Below are positions 51,394 to 62,800 of a DNA stretch of 64,000 bases, piece after piece. The stretch is from Latrodectus hesperus (lineage: Eukaryota; Arthropoda; Arachnida; Araneae; Theridiidae). Made by a program: the position numbers and the translations under genes. The notes below the pieces were generated by a model. The model was not told the origin of the DNA, ran no database searches, and worked only from the letters and a program-made list of their open reading frames with translations. Position 1 is the first letter of the stretch. The number at the start of each line of letters is the position of its first letter. Location: assembly GCA_037975125.1 (NCBI GenBank), contig CM075857.1:41842436-41906435 (forward strand). The letters are read 5' to 3'.

Positions 51394-52185
51394 ACTTTTT
51401 GGGAGCGGAGAGTGGAATCATATAAACAATCCAAGGATTCTTTCGATTGTGACTTATTTCGTAGGCAAAGACATCATTCATGGACATGCAAGTGATAAAA
51501 TTTCCACGGCAACACGAAACAAATTGCGGTCGTGTCTCATATTTCTGCTCACCAACTCACAAAATATAATAGGTAACAGAGGCCGTAAATTTTTTTTTTT
51601 TTCGTTTTTGCCTCTATGGTTCCTTAGAGAAATAATGAATGAAGCCAACACATTTTTGAAGACCCTATTGGCAACTGAATGACTTCGAACGCGGTCGCAT
51701 TGTCAAAATGCGCGAAGCTGGTTGATACTAGCCAGTAAGAAAGACACCGCTGAGCCAAGGTGCTGGCAGCAACGGTTCATGCGAGACTTATTGACGGAAG
51801 GAAGACTCTAGATGGCTACGATCGGACGATTGTTGTTCGACAGGCCCGAACTGCTCTAACACTATCATTGTCAACGTATTATAGCCTCTTCCATGCGTCC
51901 GGTGGTACCTTCCACTTCACGACGCTAGTGGCTTTATGTTTGCATTTGACGTCACAACATCGGCGGAATCATCTTGAGTGGTGTCTCACCGTTCATAATG
52001 TCATCTGACTCGCATTGCATTGTGTTCAGCGATGAATCCCGCTTTACTTTTAAAACAAATGACCATTGTTCGGATCTGGAAAATCCAGTGCCAGTGGTCT
52101 CAATGAGCTTTTGTTTTGCTAAGGCATACAACCATTGCCCATGGTAAGAAGATTCTATCTCATACGACAGCAGGTCATCTTCCAT

Positions 52186-52418
52186 GACCATATTCCTTCT
52201 CAGCGAGTTGCTGGAGCTCCGTGGGTTGGGGTGTCACAGAGCAATGACGTTCAAAGTCCTTCCGCTGGTGTGGTGTAGAAGAAGAGTGCCAGTTTAAGTG
52301 AGACCTCGTCACCTGACCGTAGTTCAAAATTAGGAGACGCTTGGTGACGGGCGAGAATTCCAAAGCTGTTAACCTTAAGGTATAGTCCAGGGCATGCCTG
52401 CGCCGCTATGCATGTACA
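52186..52418 (+). mobile_element. family C retroposon inserted in the Tc1 relic
   Basis: The insert starts GACCATATTCCTTCTCAGCG and ends CCGCTATGCATGTACA. It is flanked by GTCATCTTCCAT (52174-52185) and GTCATTTTCCAT (52419-52430), an 11-of-12 target duplication of the transposase sequence. The body matches the 49.5-kb copy over most of its length. Frames read across it on the minus strand are not genes. Confidence 0.85.
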
Positions 52419-52687
52419 GTCATTTTCCATACATCTTTAAAAGCCCAACGATATATTGATAACATTCTGCTACTGGTGTATTACTCTTCATGACACGTCC
52501 TCCGGGAGTTTCCAACAAGATAATGCTAGGTCACATGCCACTCATATATCTCCGGACTGCCTTCATACCATTAATGCTCTTGCTTGGCCAGTAAAGTCAC
52601 CAGACATTTCACCAATCAAGTATCTCCTCGATTAAATAGGACGCAAGACTTTGATCAAAAACTGGTGAATTCCAGGCGAATAACAAT

Positions 52688-52861
52688 AGGTTTGTTTGTC
52701 GCTCAACGGTCATTTTTTGCACACGAGGGCTGATTAGATCGGGACCTAGGGTTTAAAGTGGATTCCAAACCACTACAAATATCCATGCCCAAGGTGGGAT
52801 TCGAACCCACGAACTGTTGAACCGAAGGCAAGAGCGCTAACCATCCGGCTGCCAGCTCGGC
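52688..52861 (-). mobile_element. tRNA-derived SINE, family A, inserted in the Tc1 relic
   Basis: On the minus strand it has the A box GGATGGTTAGCGC, the B box GTGGGTTCGAATCCCACC and the body CACTTTAAACCCTAGGTCCC, ending GAGCGACAAACAAACC. It is flanked by an exact 8-bp ATAACAAT at 52680-52687 and 52862-52869. This is the best preserved family A copy together with the one at 11.1 kb. Confidence 0.88.
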
Positions 52862-52950
52862 ATAACAATTGGAGCTTCCATTACTTTTTACCGAGGCGTA
52901 TATACAAGCATATATCGCCGCCAGAGACTACTGCTTTGAAAATTCAAGTT

Positions 52951-55900
52951 ATAATCGTGAACCGTAGATGGGTCTTAAAGAACTGGATTTTTTTATTTCA
53001 TAATCTGTGAGCTATACAAATTTTATTGAAAAAAAAAAAACATCATTTCCTTCTTAGTAGTTTGATTTCTTTTCAAGAGTGTATATTTATTCATTTCTAT
53101 TGTATAACTAAGATAATGCAGAATTACTAACAATTGTAAGGGTTAATCTTTTTTCTCATCAACAAGGCAATTTACACAGGTCAATCATGTTATTCTAACT
53201 CTGTCTGAAATCTTATAATCGAGGAACATGTAGCTTTTAAGTCATATCAAGCACAGGTTATGAAATCTGTGTAGTCATTTACGGAATGCCACTTTAAAAA
53301 ATTATCAAGACAAAAAATTCCAAGTTAATATATTATATATATTGTTTTAGTTGAACAATATAATTAATTTACATAATAAATGTATTTTTTTATAAAAATC
53401 ATGTAATTTTTCCTTAAAGTTCTGTAAAGGAAAATTATTAATTTCCTTTACAGAGCTCTTCTCTTACATTAGATTCAAAATTTTGATTATTTAACTATGT
53501 TAGAAACATTCAATTCTGAATTCTTTCTTTTTGAGAGAGAGGAACAGTAACTTTTTAATTACTTTTTTCTTTTAACTTCTTATCTGTACTCTAAAAGCAC
53601 TCCACAAATGCTTGAATATATACTGCTATTCTCTCATAATTTTCCACATAACATTAAAAAAAACTTCAACAATATTTTAAAAAAATTCTGGTTGTTTTAT
53701 CTTCATTGTATAATTAAACATTATTTCATTTACTGCATAACCTCCGACTTATTTAAAGTAGACTTGATTCTCCTTAGATCACAAAAGGTAATAGTTGAAT
53801 TAAGGTCAGAACATCAGAGAGGCTTGTAGTATCTTTTCTGCATTTTGGATCTAATGCTAAAGTAAAACAAGCATTTATTACAAAGTGGTAAAATTTTCAT
53901 TAAGTACATTTTAATTTCCTGATAAGATAGCTGTTTGGAAAGATTCATATAATTTTAGTCACAAATTGTTCTTTTTCCTTAAAATTTACAGAATTTTATA
54001 AGCAGATGTAGCAACATATATAACATATCAGTAAAGCATTATTTTACAGGACAATTAAAAATATCCATTCTTTAAATGCGAAACTTTACTAATTTATTAA
54101 AATGCTGTAAAATACCCACATTTAAACAAAAATAATTTTTTTCTTGTTAACCAGTACCTTCTCCAAAAAAACATACAATGTGTTAAAGAATGTGGTATAT
54201 AACTGATCCAACATGCAAAAATTTCACTTCTCTTAAATTTATTATTCCTTTTCTGTTTTTCATAGTTTCTCTCTCTTTTTTTTTAAGTTCTTATAGTAAA
54301 GTCACATACAAGTACATACTACATTCTGAGATTTTTGTTAAGGTGATAACAATTCATAATTAATCAACAATGCATTATTTAATTTATGAAATCATCTGCA
54401 CACAGAAACATCTATCTTTGTAATTAGATTGATCGCATACAAAAAGTTTGTTGATTGACTTTTCAGATGTAAGTCCAGGGTTCCTTGAGGTCAAGGCTAC
54501 AAACAATTCTTATGTTGTTCTGAAATTATTTCTCCAATTTTGATAATGATTGGATTAATTTATTTTTCTTTAGCACAAAAAGAATCCAGTCTCCTTCAAT
54601 TTCCTAGAACTCACTATACAAATATGAACTAATAAATTTTTAAGTATCTCCCAATATCATTTATTTCCAACAGCAATGTAAAAAGGTCTACTGATTTCAG
54701 TGAATTCCAAAATTGGCATTTCAGTATTTTTAAACTAAATCCAGCAATATAATATAAAATTTGTTTCTATCAATAGTCTTAAGGTCTATTAATAGAAACA
54801 GATAGGCTTTTGGAACATTACCAATTCAAAGAAAAAAGTTTTCAAATTTACATGTTTGATGTCATAACCAGTCTAATCACAGAATATGCAGGTTGTGTAA
54901 AGAGGGTGATAATTCTCACACACAGTAGATAAGATAAAATTTTGTATAAAACAGGTTTAAACAGTCCTCATAACTGATTTATTTTTATATTGATCAATGG
55001 TAAATTTTAGATTTAATTAAAAAATTTTCTTAAAAGATTAACTTTCTTCAACTTTAAAAATTTTCAAAAGAAAAGTAGCACCCGTTTATGCTAGAAGATT
55101 GTCACATTACTCAATTTCTAAGTTTTTATAGTATTCTACAACATAGTTTTTGTTACAATCTTCTTGAAAGGGTAAAGTTTATTTTTGAACATTGCATACT
55201 TTACTTACAACATCCTACAAGATAACTTCAACGAAAATTTTTTAGAGGTGTTCAAATCCACATCAATAAACAAAAATTTAGCTTTGCATAAGACATGGTT
55301 ATTTATATCCTTTATTAGACATTGAAAATATTAATATTGCAATGAAAACTAATAATTTTAATAAATAAGGTAAAGAATTTTGACAAAGTAATATATATTT
55401 TTAAAAAAAAATGCAGCATACAGCAAGCAATATTATTTTGTCAATTTTAAAATGAATAGTTAAGTTTTTGATTCTTGTATCTTAGTATAACAATAGAACT
55501 TAGCGAATTGAATTTCTGCACTATAAAATCAGATTTATAAAATGAACCCACAATTACAACTGAAATATCTTTACAACCACCTCAAAAATTCTCAACTCCA
55601 GGAGTATTATTTAGTGCATAATACAAAATTTGATTCATGTTCACACAAATGAAACACATTTATATAGAAAACACGATAATTCTTATATAGAATTACAGGT
55701 ATCAATTAAATGACAAAAGTCAAGAATGCATGAACATTCAACTTGACATTTGTCAAGTTGCATAGTTACACGGACAGAATTTTTCTCTCTTTCAGATGGT
55801 GGAGCTCAGTAAGTATCATGAATCACTTAATTTGCATGCAAAAATCAATGGCTGATAATTTGTCAAGTTATATTTGTTATAATAGGAAAGTTTAAAGGAG

Positions 55901-56560
55901 GAGAAAAGCATAAAAATACTATTCTCTTCAACTAATGCAACAAGTATGAATGTAGTTTAAATTTATACAAAATATATTAATTTTAATACTTAATTAAAAG
56001 TGAAAACTATGAATGAGTTTTAGAGGAAGACTTGATGAAAAATGCATCAATTCAAATTGAAATATAATAATGTGGTTTAATTGTATTAAACTTATAAGTG
56101 CAATTTATAAGAGATTTTTGAGAAATGAAATTACATTTTCAAAATTTTCCAAACAATAAGATGGCTGATTATTTTGTCATTTTAAATTCCCTTTCTGAAT
56201 GAGAATAATTTTGACCAGGATTTACTGTACTGTAGTGAATCTGAAATTGCTACATAGATTCTCTGTTAAAGAGCTGAATTCACAAAGTGAAGGACAGAAT
56301 GCACACATGAGAAAAACCAATAGTTAAATAGTGTACTGATGAAAGGTGTTAGTTTAACACATCATTCACCAGTCGAGGAAATAAAAGAAAAAAGTTTAAA
56401 AGCCTTTTAATTTATATATAATATAAACTATATAAAAATTTTCTTTCTTCATATTTTTTATACAAATAGATTATACTGATATACACAAAAAATTAGTTAT
56501 TGCATTTTAGATAAATATTGCATATTAATTATTCAATCAACACATATAAAATGAAAACAT
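52951..56560. other. A+T-rich DNA downstream of the UNG gene
   Basis: No second gene is supported. An imperfect hairpin TCTGTAAAGGAAAAT / AATTTCCTTTACAGA lies near 53421-53455. No transposon ends were recognised here, which contrasts with the region to its left. Confidence 0.5.
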
Positions 56561-56565
56561 TTATT
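56560..56565 (-). promoter_or_regulatory. candidate poly(A) signal of UNG
   Basis: TTTATT on the plus strand gives AATAAA on the minus strand, about 140 bases after the UNG stop codon. This is a reasonable 3' UTR length, but in A+T-rich DNA the hexamer is common, so the call is tentative. Confidence 0.35.
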
Positions 56566-56704
56566 TTTTAAAAAGAAAAACTGCTTTAACTGCACAACAG
56601 AAATTTACTATTTATATACACACATATACAAGATGTTTGTAGATGTCCACATTTGATGAATGAAATTTTACATAATGCAATATATCAAAGAATGACAGAT
56701 ATTT

Positions 56705-56848
56705 TTATGGCAGATATTTCCAATCAATTTCCTTTTTATTGTACTGCTTTAAGTACTTATTAGCCTTAGAGAAATGTCGACAACCAAAAAATCCTCGTGA
56801 GGCAGCAAGTGGCGATGGATGAGCAGCTGTCAACACTAAATGCTTATC
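56705..56848 (-). CDS. UNG: UNG last coding exon, leucine loop and stop
   Basis: The acceptor TTCTCTTTCAG precedes it. It encodes [35 protein letters not shown] and [10 protein letters not shown], then TAA at 56707-56705. HPSPLA holds the catalytic His and the Leu inserted into the DNA helix; the usual final Ser of HPSPLS is Ala. Confidence 0.95.
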   Translation of the reverse strand, partial: DKHLVLTAAHPSPLAASRGFFGCRHFSKANKYLKQYNKKEIDWKYLP

Positions 56849-59800
56849 CTGAAAGAGAAAAATAAATAATAAATTTATTGACATGGCGTTAAAGAAAAGT
56901 GTATACTTTTTGTAATTTGTGAGATGATTTTTTTAAAAAACTTACAGAATAATTGAACTTTTATTCAAATTAGACTTAAAAGTAATTAAAGTATGTATTC
57001 ATCTACAAATTTAAAATTACAATATTTAAGAATATATAATTAAGAAGAATAGCAAATGAAACTTCAATTAAAACTAGATTCTTATGAAAATGTAAAAATG
57101 AATTTTCTTTACTGATTATTTTGGAATTACAATTTTTATGCCCCTTCCTTCAAAATCAATGAAATTGGCCAAATTTTAATTCAACTTTTATGTATTAGAA
57201 GTAGTTTCAAACAAAATACAAAGTGATATACACAATAGCTTAATTTGCATTAAATTAAATAAATTTTGTGTTCTAAATTGAAAATAAAAATTTTTCAAAT
57301 GAAATTTAAAATTCAAATATAAACCAAGTCTGGTGAGTAAATTTAGCAAACTAAAAACAGTAAATAGGATTTGCCAAAACTTACTTCTTAGCTTAAAAAT
57401 GTAAGAAAATCAATTTCTGTAACTAGTGTACAAAAACTTATAACAATACAATGATTTTTTAAAATTATATATTAACAGTCCTTCAATTTTATGTTTTAAA
57501 ATTTTATCAACTTAACAAAATTAAAGTGAAGCATTTAAATTTAACAGAATATTAAATTTATGCAAACAGATTTTATATAAAAATTTTTGAATTTTTTACT
57601 TTTATTTATACTTAATTAAAATCATTATAGTATAGAAAATGCATTTATTCAAATGGAAAGCAGTGAAAAAAATAAATGCAAAAAATAGATTGCAACATTT
57701 AATCACCAGATTTAATGATACTTATTGATAAACAAGTTAAATGATCAAGTTCTTATTGTAATTAAAAGGAAAAAACAAAATTAACCTTTGTAATTAAACT
57801 GGCTTTTTCTTTAGCTCCATTTCCCCATAATATGAAAACCACATGGGACAAATTTTGATTGATCCATTTTATTACAGCATCTGTGAATATATCCCATCCC
57901 TTTCCTTTGTGTGAATCAGAAGCACCAGCTTTGACAGTCAAACGAGTATTCAAGAGTAAAACTCCTAATAAAAAATTTTAAAATAAGAAAACAAAATATA
58001 TTTACATTTGGGATGAATAACAAATTCAAATAAAATATATTAACTAAAATACCTTGAGAAGCCCAACCAACTAAACAGCCATGAGTGGGTGACACAAAAC
58101 CTTGTATATCATTTTCTAATTCTTTGTATATATTTATCAAACTAAAAAACAGATAATATAGATGAATTTAAGTTTGAATACGGGAGAGAAAAATAAAACC
58201 ATAAAAGAAAGTATTTTTACCTCTTAGGAATAGCGACACCTTTGCGTACACTGAATGCAAGTCCTGGTAAAGAAAATTTTTTGTCACATTAATAAAAGGT
58301 TTAGTGATTAAGACAAAATTTTAAACTATAAAGATGATTATTTACCATGTGCTTGCTTTGGCAAAATATAAGGGTCTTGTCCTAAAATAACAACTTTAAC
58401 CTGAGAAGAATAAAAGATTATGTATTCATAAGCAGAACACAATGCTTTTTTGCATACCAAAAAATGGATGCAGTAAAAAATATTTCAGTTCCCTCTAATA
58501 AAAAGTAGGAATATTTTTATTTGTTATCTCAGTTTTCAGTAAAAATAACCTATTAATATCAACAAAGGAAAAATATAATAGACATTAATTTTTTAAACAA
58601 CTCAATTTATTTCTGCAAATATATTTCATCTCTTAAAGTTATTTATAGTCACATTTTGTGAAAACGATCTATAAAACCCTTACTGTGATTGATAACAGTT
58701 TAAAAAAATTATAATACTAGAAAGCATGAAATATTTAACTACACATATACTACATGGTTCAAATTATCCAAATTATATCAACAATTTCTGTGGAACATAT
58801 AGTAAAATATAAAATTCTTTTTTTTTCTACAATTCCTGACTATGTACTTCAGTAAATGGTACCCACAATATTTTGCTTGGCATTGATGACAATTAAGTAT
58901 ATTTGGAAATAGATTATGTGCAAATGGCTTTGCCATTACAATTTTAATGCCTTTCTCAAAGTTAAGATCTGAACAGAAAACACAAAATCCAGTTTCTTAA
59001 CACCATTAATTAATTAATAGCTAAACACATTTTTAAGTATGTACATCACAATAACCCTGCCAAAAGAGAAAAAAATTATTTTGAAAGCTTTGCTTAAAAT
59101 AAGAAAATGTTGTGCACAAAGTATAAATGTATCTGGGGTGTTCAATATTCCAATCATGGAAACTATTAGTCCCATGCCAAACTAAATGACTTCTGCTGCA
59201 TTCAGAAAAAAATTATGCGAAAGGAGACTCGTCATGTGTGAAATATGATGATAAATTCCAAATATTTTTTGTAAGTAGTATAAGAACTACATATCTGTTT
59301 CATATATTATTTTATAATTTAATTGATACTTATAATTTGCAAAAATTCCTAATTTCAATCCAAAATATTGGAAATTTCTCTTTTAATTAGAACAGAACAG
59401 TTTCAGGAAATTTAATAAAAAATGTATCTCTTGAAGTTCAGCAATCATATTCAAGATAAAATCTCAACAGCTAATGGCATATTCAGTTGTCTTCTTGTAC
59501 ATTATAGATAAACTCAGCAAAATGAATCATTGTTTGCTGAGGTTAGCAACTGAGAGTGATCACATTCTTCCTCACTGGGTTGCTGGAGCTATGTAGGTTA
59601 AGGAATTATCCATCAAAAGTCTTTCTGCTGGTGTGTCATGGATGGTGCTAACTCATGTGCCAATCTCGTAATCAGACCAAAATTATGAATCAATATTGAT
59701 TATAGGTAAGTATTCTAGACCTGTTAACCGTACGTATAGTATAGGACTCACCTGCACTGCTAGACATGTATGTACACTATACCATGAATTTATTATAGCC

Positions 59801-62800
59801 ACAATATAATTGATAATCAGTAGGAATTCAAACTTTCATGTACATATTCAATACATGAAAAGTAAATATTTATCAGAAACAATAACTCACTCAATTATGT
59901 TTTCACCAGGTTTATTACACAAAGTTTTATATATGTATTCCAAACATTTAAAATAAAGACAAATGGATCAGATTCCAGTTTTTGGGATATAGCTGGCTTC
60001 TTGTTGAAAAAAAAAATACTTTATAATGTTTAGGTATCTTTCTTGTAATTATTTCAATGAAAAGTATCAAGCTCAAGAATTTTTACCATAAACTCAATAG
60101 TAAAATAATTTTTTCTATCAATGACCTTATGAAAACATGACTCACACACAGCAGTGACAAAAAGTATCTAATTCATCAAGTAAAGAGCAATAATTTGGAA
60201 ATTCCTTCATATGCTTTTATCAAAGCATTTTTGATTATTATGCAATATTTTCCAAGTCTACATTATTTTGAAAATGATTGCAGTATTTAAGTTCGATTAA
60301 ATTTGGTTACATCATGTTGGTTTTAAGAATCAGTTACATTTATCTAATTAAAACTTTTGTAATTCAATCTTCCTCAAGAAGTAGCAACAATTTGTCAGAA
60401 GATGAAAAAGAGTCACCATCACCTACAATATTTTCCTTTCCATTTAATTTTGATTCTTCTCTTTCAAAAGTAACAATGAAATTTTTTTATTTAAAAAAGT
60501 TTTACAATCATTTATTCATTTTCATTCAATGAATTGCAAGCTGTGAATGTTAAATCTGAAGAGTATTTGTAGTTAATAATAAAGATTTGAAAAACATCTA
60601 TTATAATAAAGAGGCTTAAAATCTGTGTCAGTATTTTTGTTGCAACAACTTTTAAATAAAAACGTGTTTATTAAGGAAATTTATATATATGATATAAAAT
60701 AATTTTATGCAGCAATTTTAGAAATTTCATAGCAAAAAATACATTAATACATGACTTATCAAAATCCATTGTAATCAAAATAAAAAGAATAAACATTACA
60801 ATATTAATTTCTTACATCATATATATCCACAGAATTTGTCCAAGAATAAACTTCATTTTCTGGTGGATACACTGTGACTTTAGATCTTTCAGTCTTTAGG
60901 AATTTTCCAAGCTAAAATAAATTACCAATATTGTAGGTAAGTATAACAAAAATATAATTTACATAGAAGAACATAATATAATCAGTCTTCCCAATATGCT
61001 TTTATAACCAAAAAATAGGTTTAAGCTGAATGAATATATCTCAAAATTGTTAACTTATCATTTGAAAGCTATTAAATAACTTCATTTTAAAATTTACAAA
61101 AAAATTTCTATGATTTAAAAGTGTGAACTCATGAGCATTATATAAAATAAATTATATTGTAATAGAGTTTGATTAATTTTGACACATACATATCTTAACC
61201 CCTTCCAGGTTCATTTTATTTCAGGATAATGAGTAAAAAAATGTTACTTTTTATGGTTTTTTTCATACATATATAGCTTTTTAAACATAACAGCATCATT
61301 CACATACAAAATTTCCTAAAAATTAATGTAAAAAAATCAATTTAAACAAATGAGTAATGTACCAGTATAGTTTGCTTTCTAAGAGACTCATAAATCATTA
61401 GACTTAGGAGTCAATTCACACTAACTATAAATATAAAGCTTAGAATACCTAGCTTTTATATTGAATTACATTTTATTTATATCCTTTGCATTTACATAAA
61501 TGATAATGAAATTATTAATCAAAATTTGATCGAGTTTGATACAATTGAAAACATGGTACTGCACAGAGTATAGCATCGCAATCTGGACAGTAGAACCTTG
61601 TTTCTCTCCTTAACTTCTTTCCTCTACTGCTTCTCTTTGAGCAGCAAATAATACACTGTCTTGTTGGAATAGTATTCTTCTCTGGTGGTGGAATGTAGTC
61701 AACAAAGTGTCTTTCAAACAGGCATGAAGGCGGGTGATCAGCAGAAGGACGTCCTCAGATCAGCAGAGATAATTACAGTAAGTGGTACTTTTCAATTATT
61801 TTCTCTATTATCGTCATTCTATACTCAAGATGACTTCTTTTCCCACCACATTTTGCATACAACACATATGAATTCCACAGTGCTAAATCCAAGAAATGGA
61901 GAAATATTTTCTTATGATATTTTTTCTTTTTTAAGTGACATTGTAACTGCTAAGTCTTTGGTCTACATGGTCGACCCCTTCCATAGTTCCATTGTAATCC
62001 ACTACCACTTTTGGTTTAATTTTTGTTTCCTTCCTGCCAGTGACTACAATCCTCTCTGTGTTGTGCTACATCCTTTTTATCCTTCCATTTCAGGACCATG
62101 ACTTTCCCCTTTTGATATGCAGCAATTTATCCCTTTTTCAACTTTCTTTTTAGCTCAATAGGCTTGCCTTTCCTGTTCAGGTGAATTCTGCCATATATAT
62201 ATCAGTTTTATATGATATTATCAATTCTGCAAGTTCTCAGGACTTATAAAAGTAATCAGTAGTTACACAGTGCCCTTTGTTCAAAAGGGGATACAATAGT
62301 GTCATCACGATTTGTGATGACACAGGCAAATTTTTGAGTTGCTCATTCAAAATGGTTCCTTTTCCTGTGTAGATTATGCACGACCACATGTAACCAGATT
62401 GGGATTCGCATAACATGTAAAGTTTTATGTCAAACCTAGCTCTTTTGAATGGCATATATTGCACCCAACCAAGACGCCCCTTATACATCAAACTTTCATC
62501 TATAGAAATGTTTTCATTAGGATAATATGTGTTCATAAATTTTTCATTCAAAGGCTCTAACAAAGGCCATATTTTACACAATTTTAAATTAGGGTGCAAT
62601 TCGGGATCATAAACTTTGTTGTCCGCAAAATGTAAAAATTGCAACAAGAGTTTGTATCTTTTGTTTGTAAGAAGTTTCCCAAATATAGGTGTATGAAATA
62701 TCTTTTTTACACGAATATAAATTTTCTTCGGGCTTTTTCACGATGCCCTGGAAAGTGAAAATCACTAAAAATATCCTAATTTTATCTTTTGTAGTTGGAT

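Larger units (their letters stand above)
51677..52950 (+). pseudogene. Tc1-type transposase with two SINE insertions and a lost catalytic Glu
   Basis: The amino-terminal block reads DFERGRIVKMREAG (51687-51728). Linker and middle blocks include VVRQARTALTLSL and RRNHLEWC. The first Asp is in VFSDESRFTFK (Asp codon 52031-52033). A family C retroposon (52186-52418) then interrupts the frame. The second block, QQDNARSHATHISPD, has its Asp at 52519-52521, followed by AWPVKSPDISPIKYLLD, where the catalytic Glu of the D,D34E triad (family SPIEHLW) is Lys (52618-52620). A family A SINE (52688-52861) follows, and the carboxy end resumes as TEAYIQAYIAARDYCF. Stops are present throughout. Element ends were not located. 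Confidence 0.85.

Noticed and set aside
51341..51682. 113-codon plus-strand ORF starting MGSAQTVEQKVRAL
   Set aside because: Its first part is the reverse of a decayed family A SINE and it ends at the start of the Tc1 relic.
61685..62101. 138-codon plus-strand ORF
   Set aside because: It lies opposite the piggyBac transposase relic, whose motifs read on the minus strand, so it is a shadow frame.
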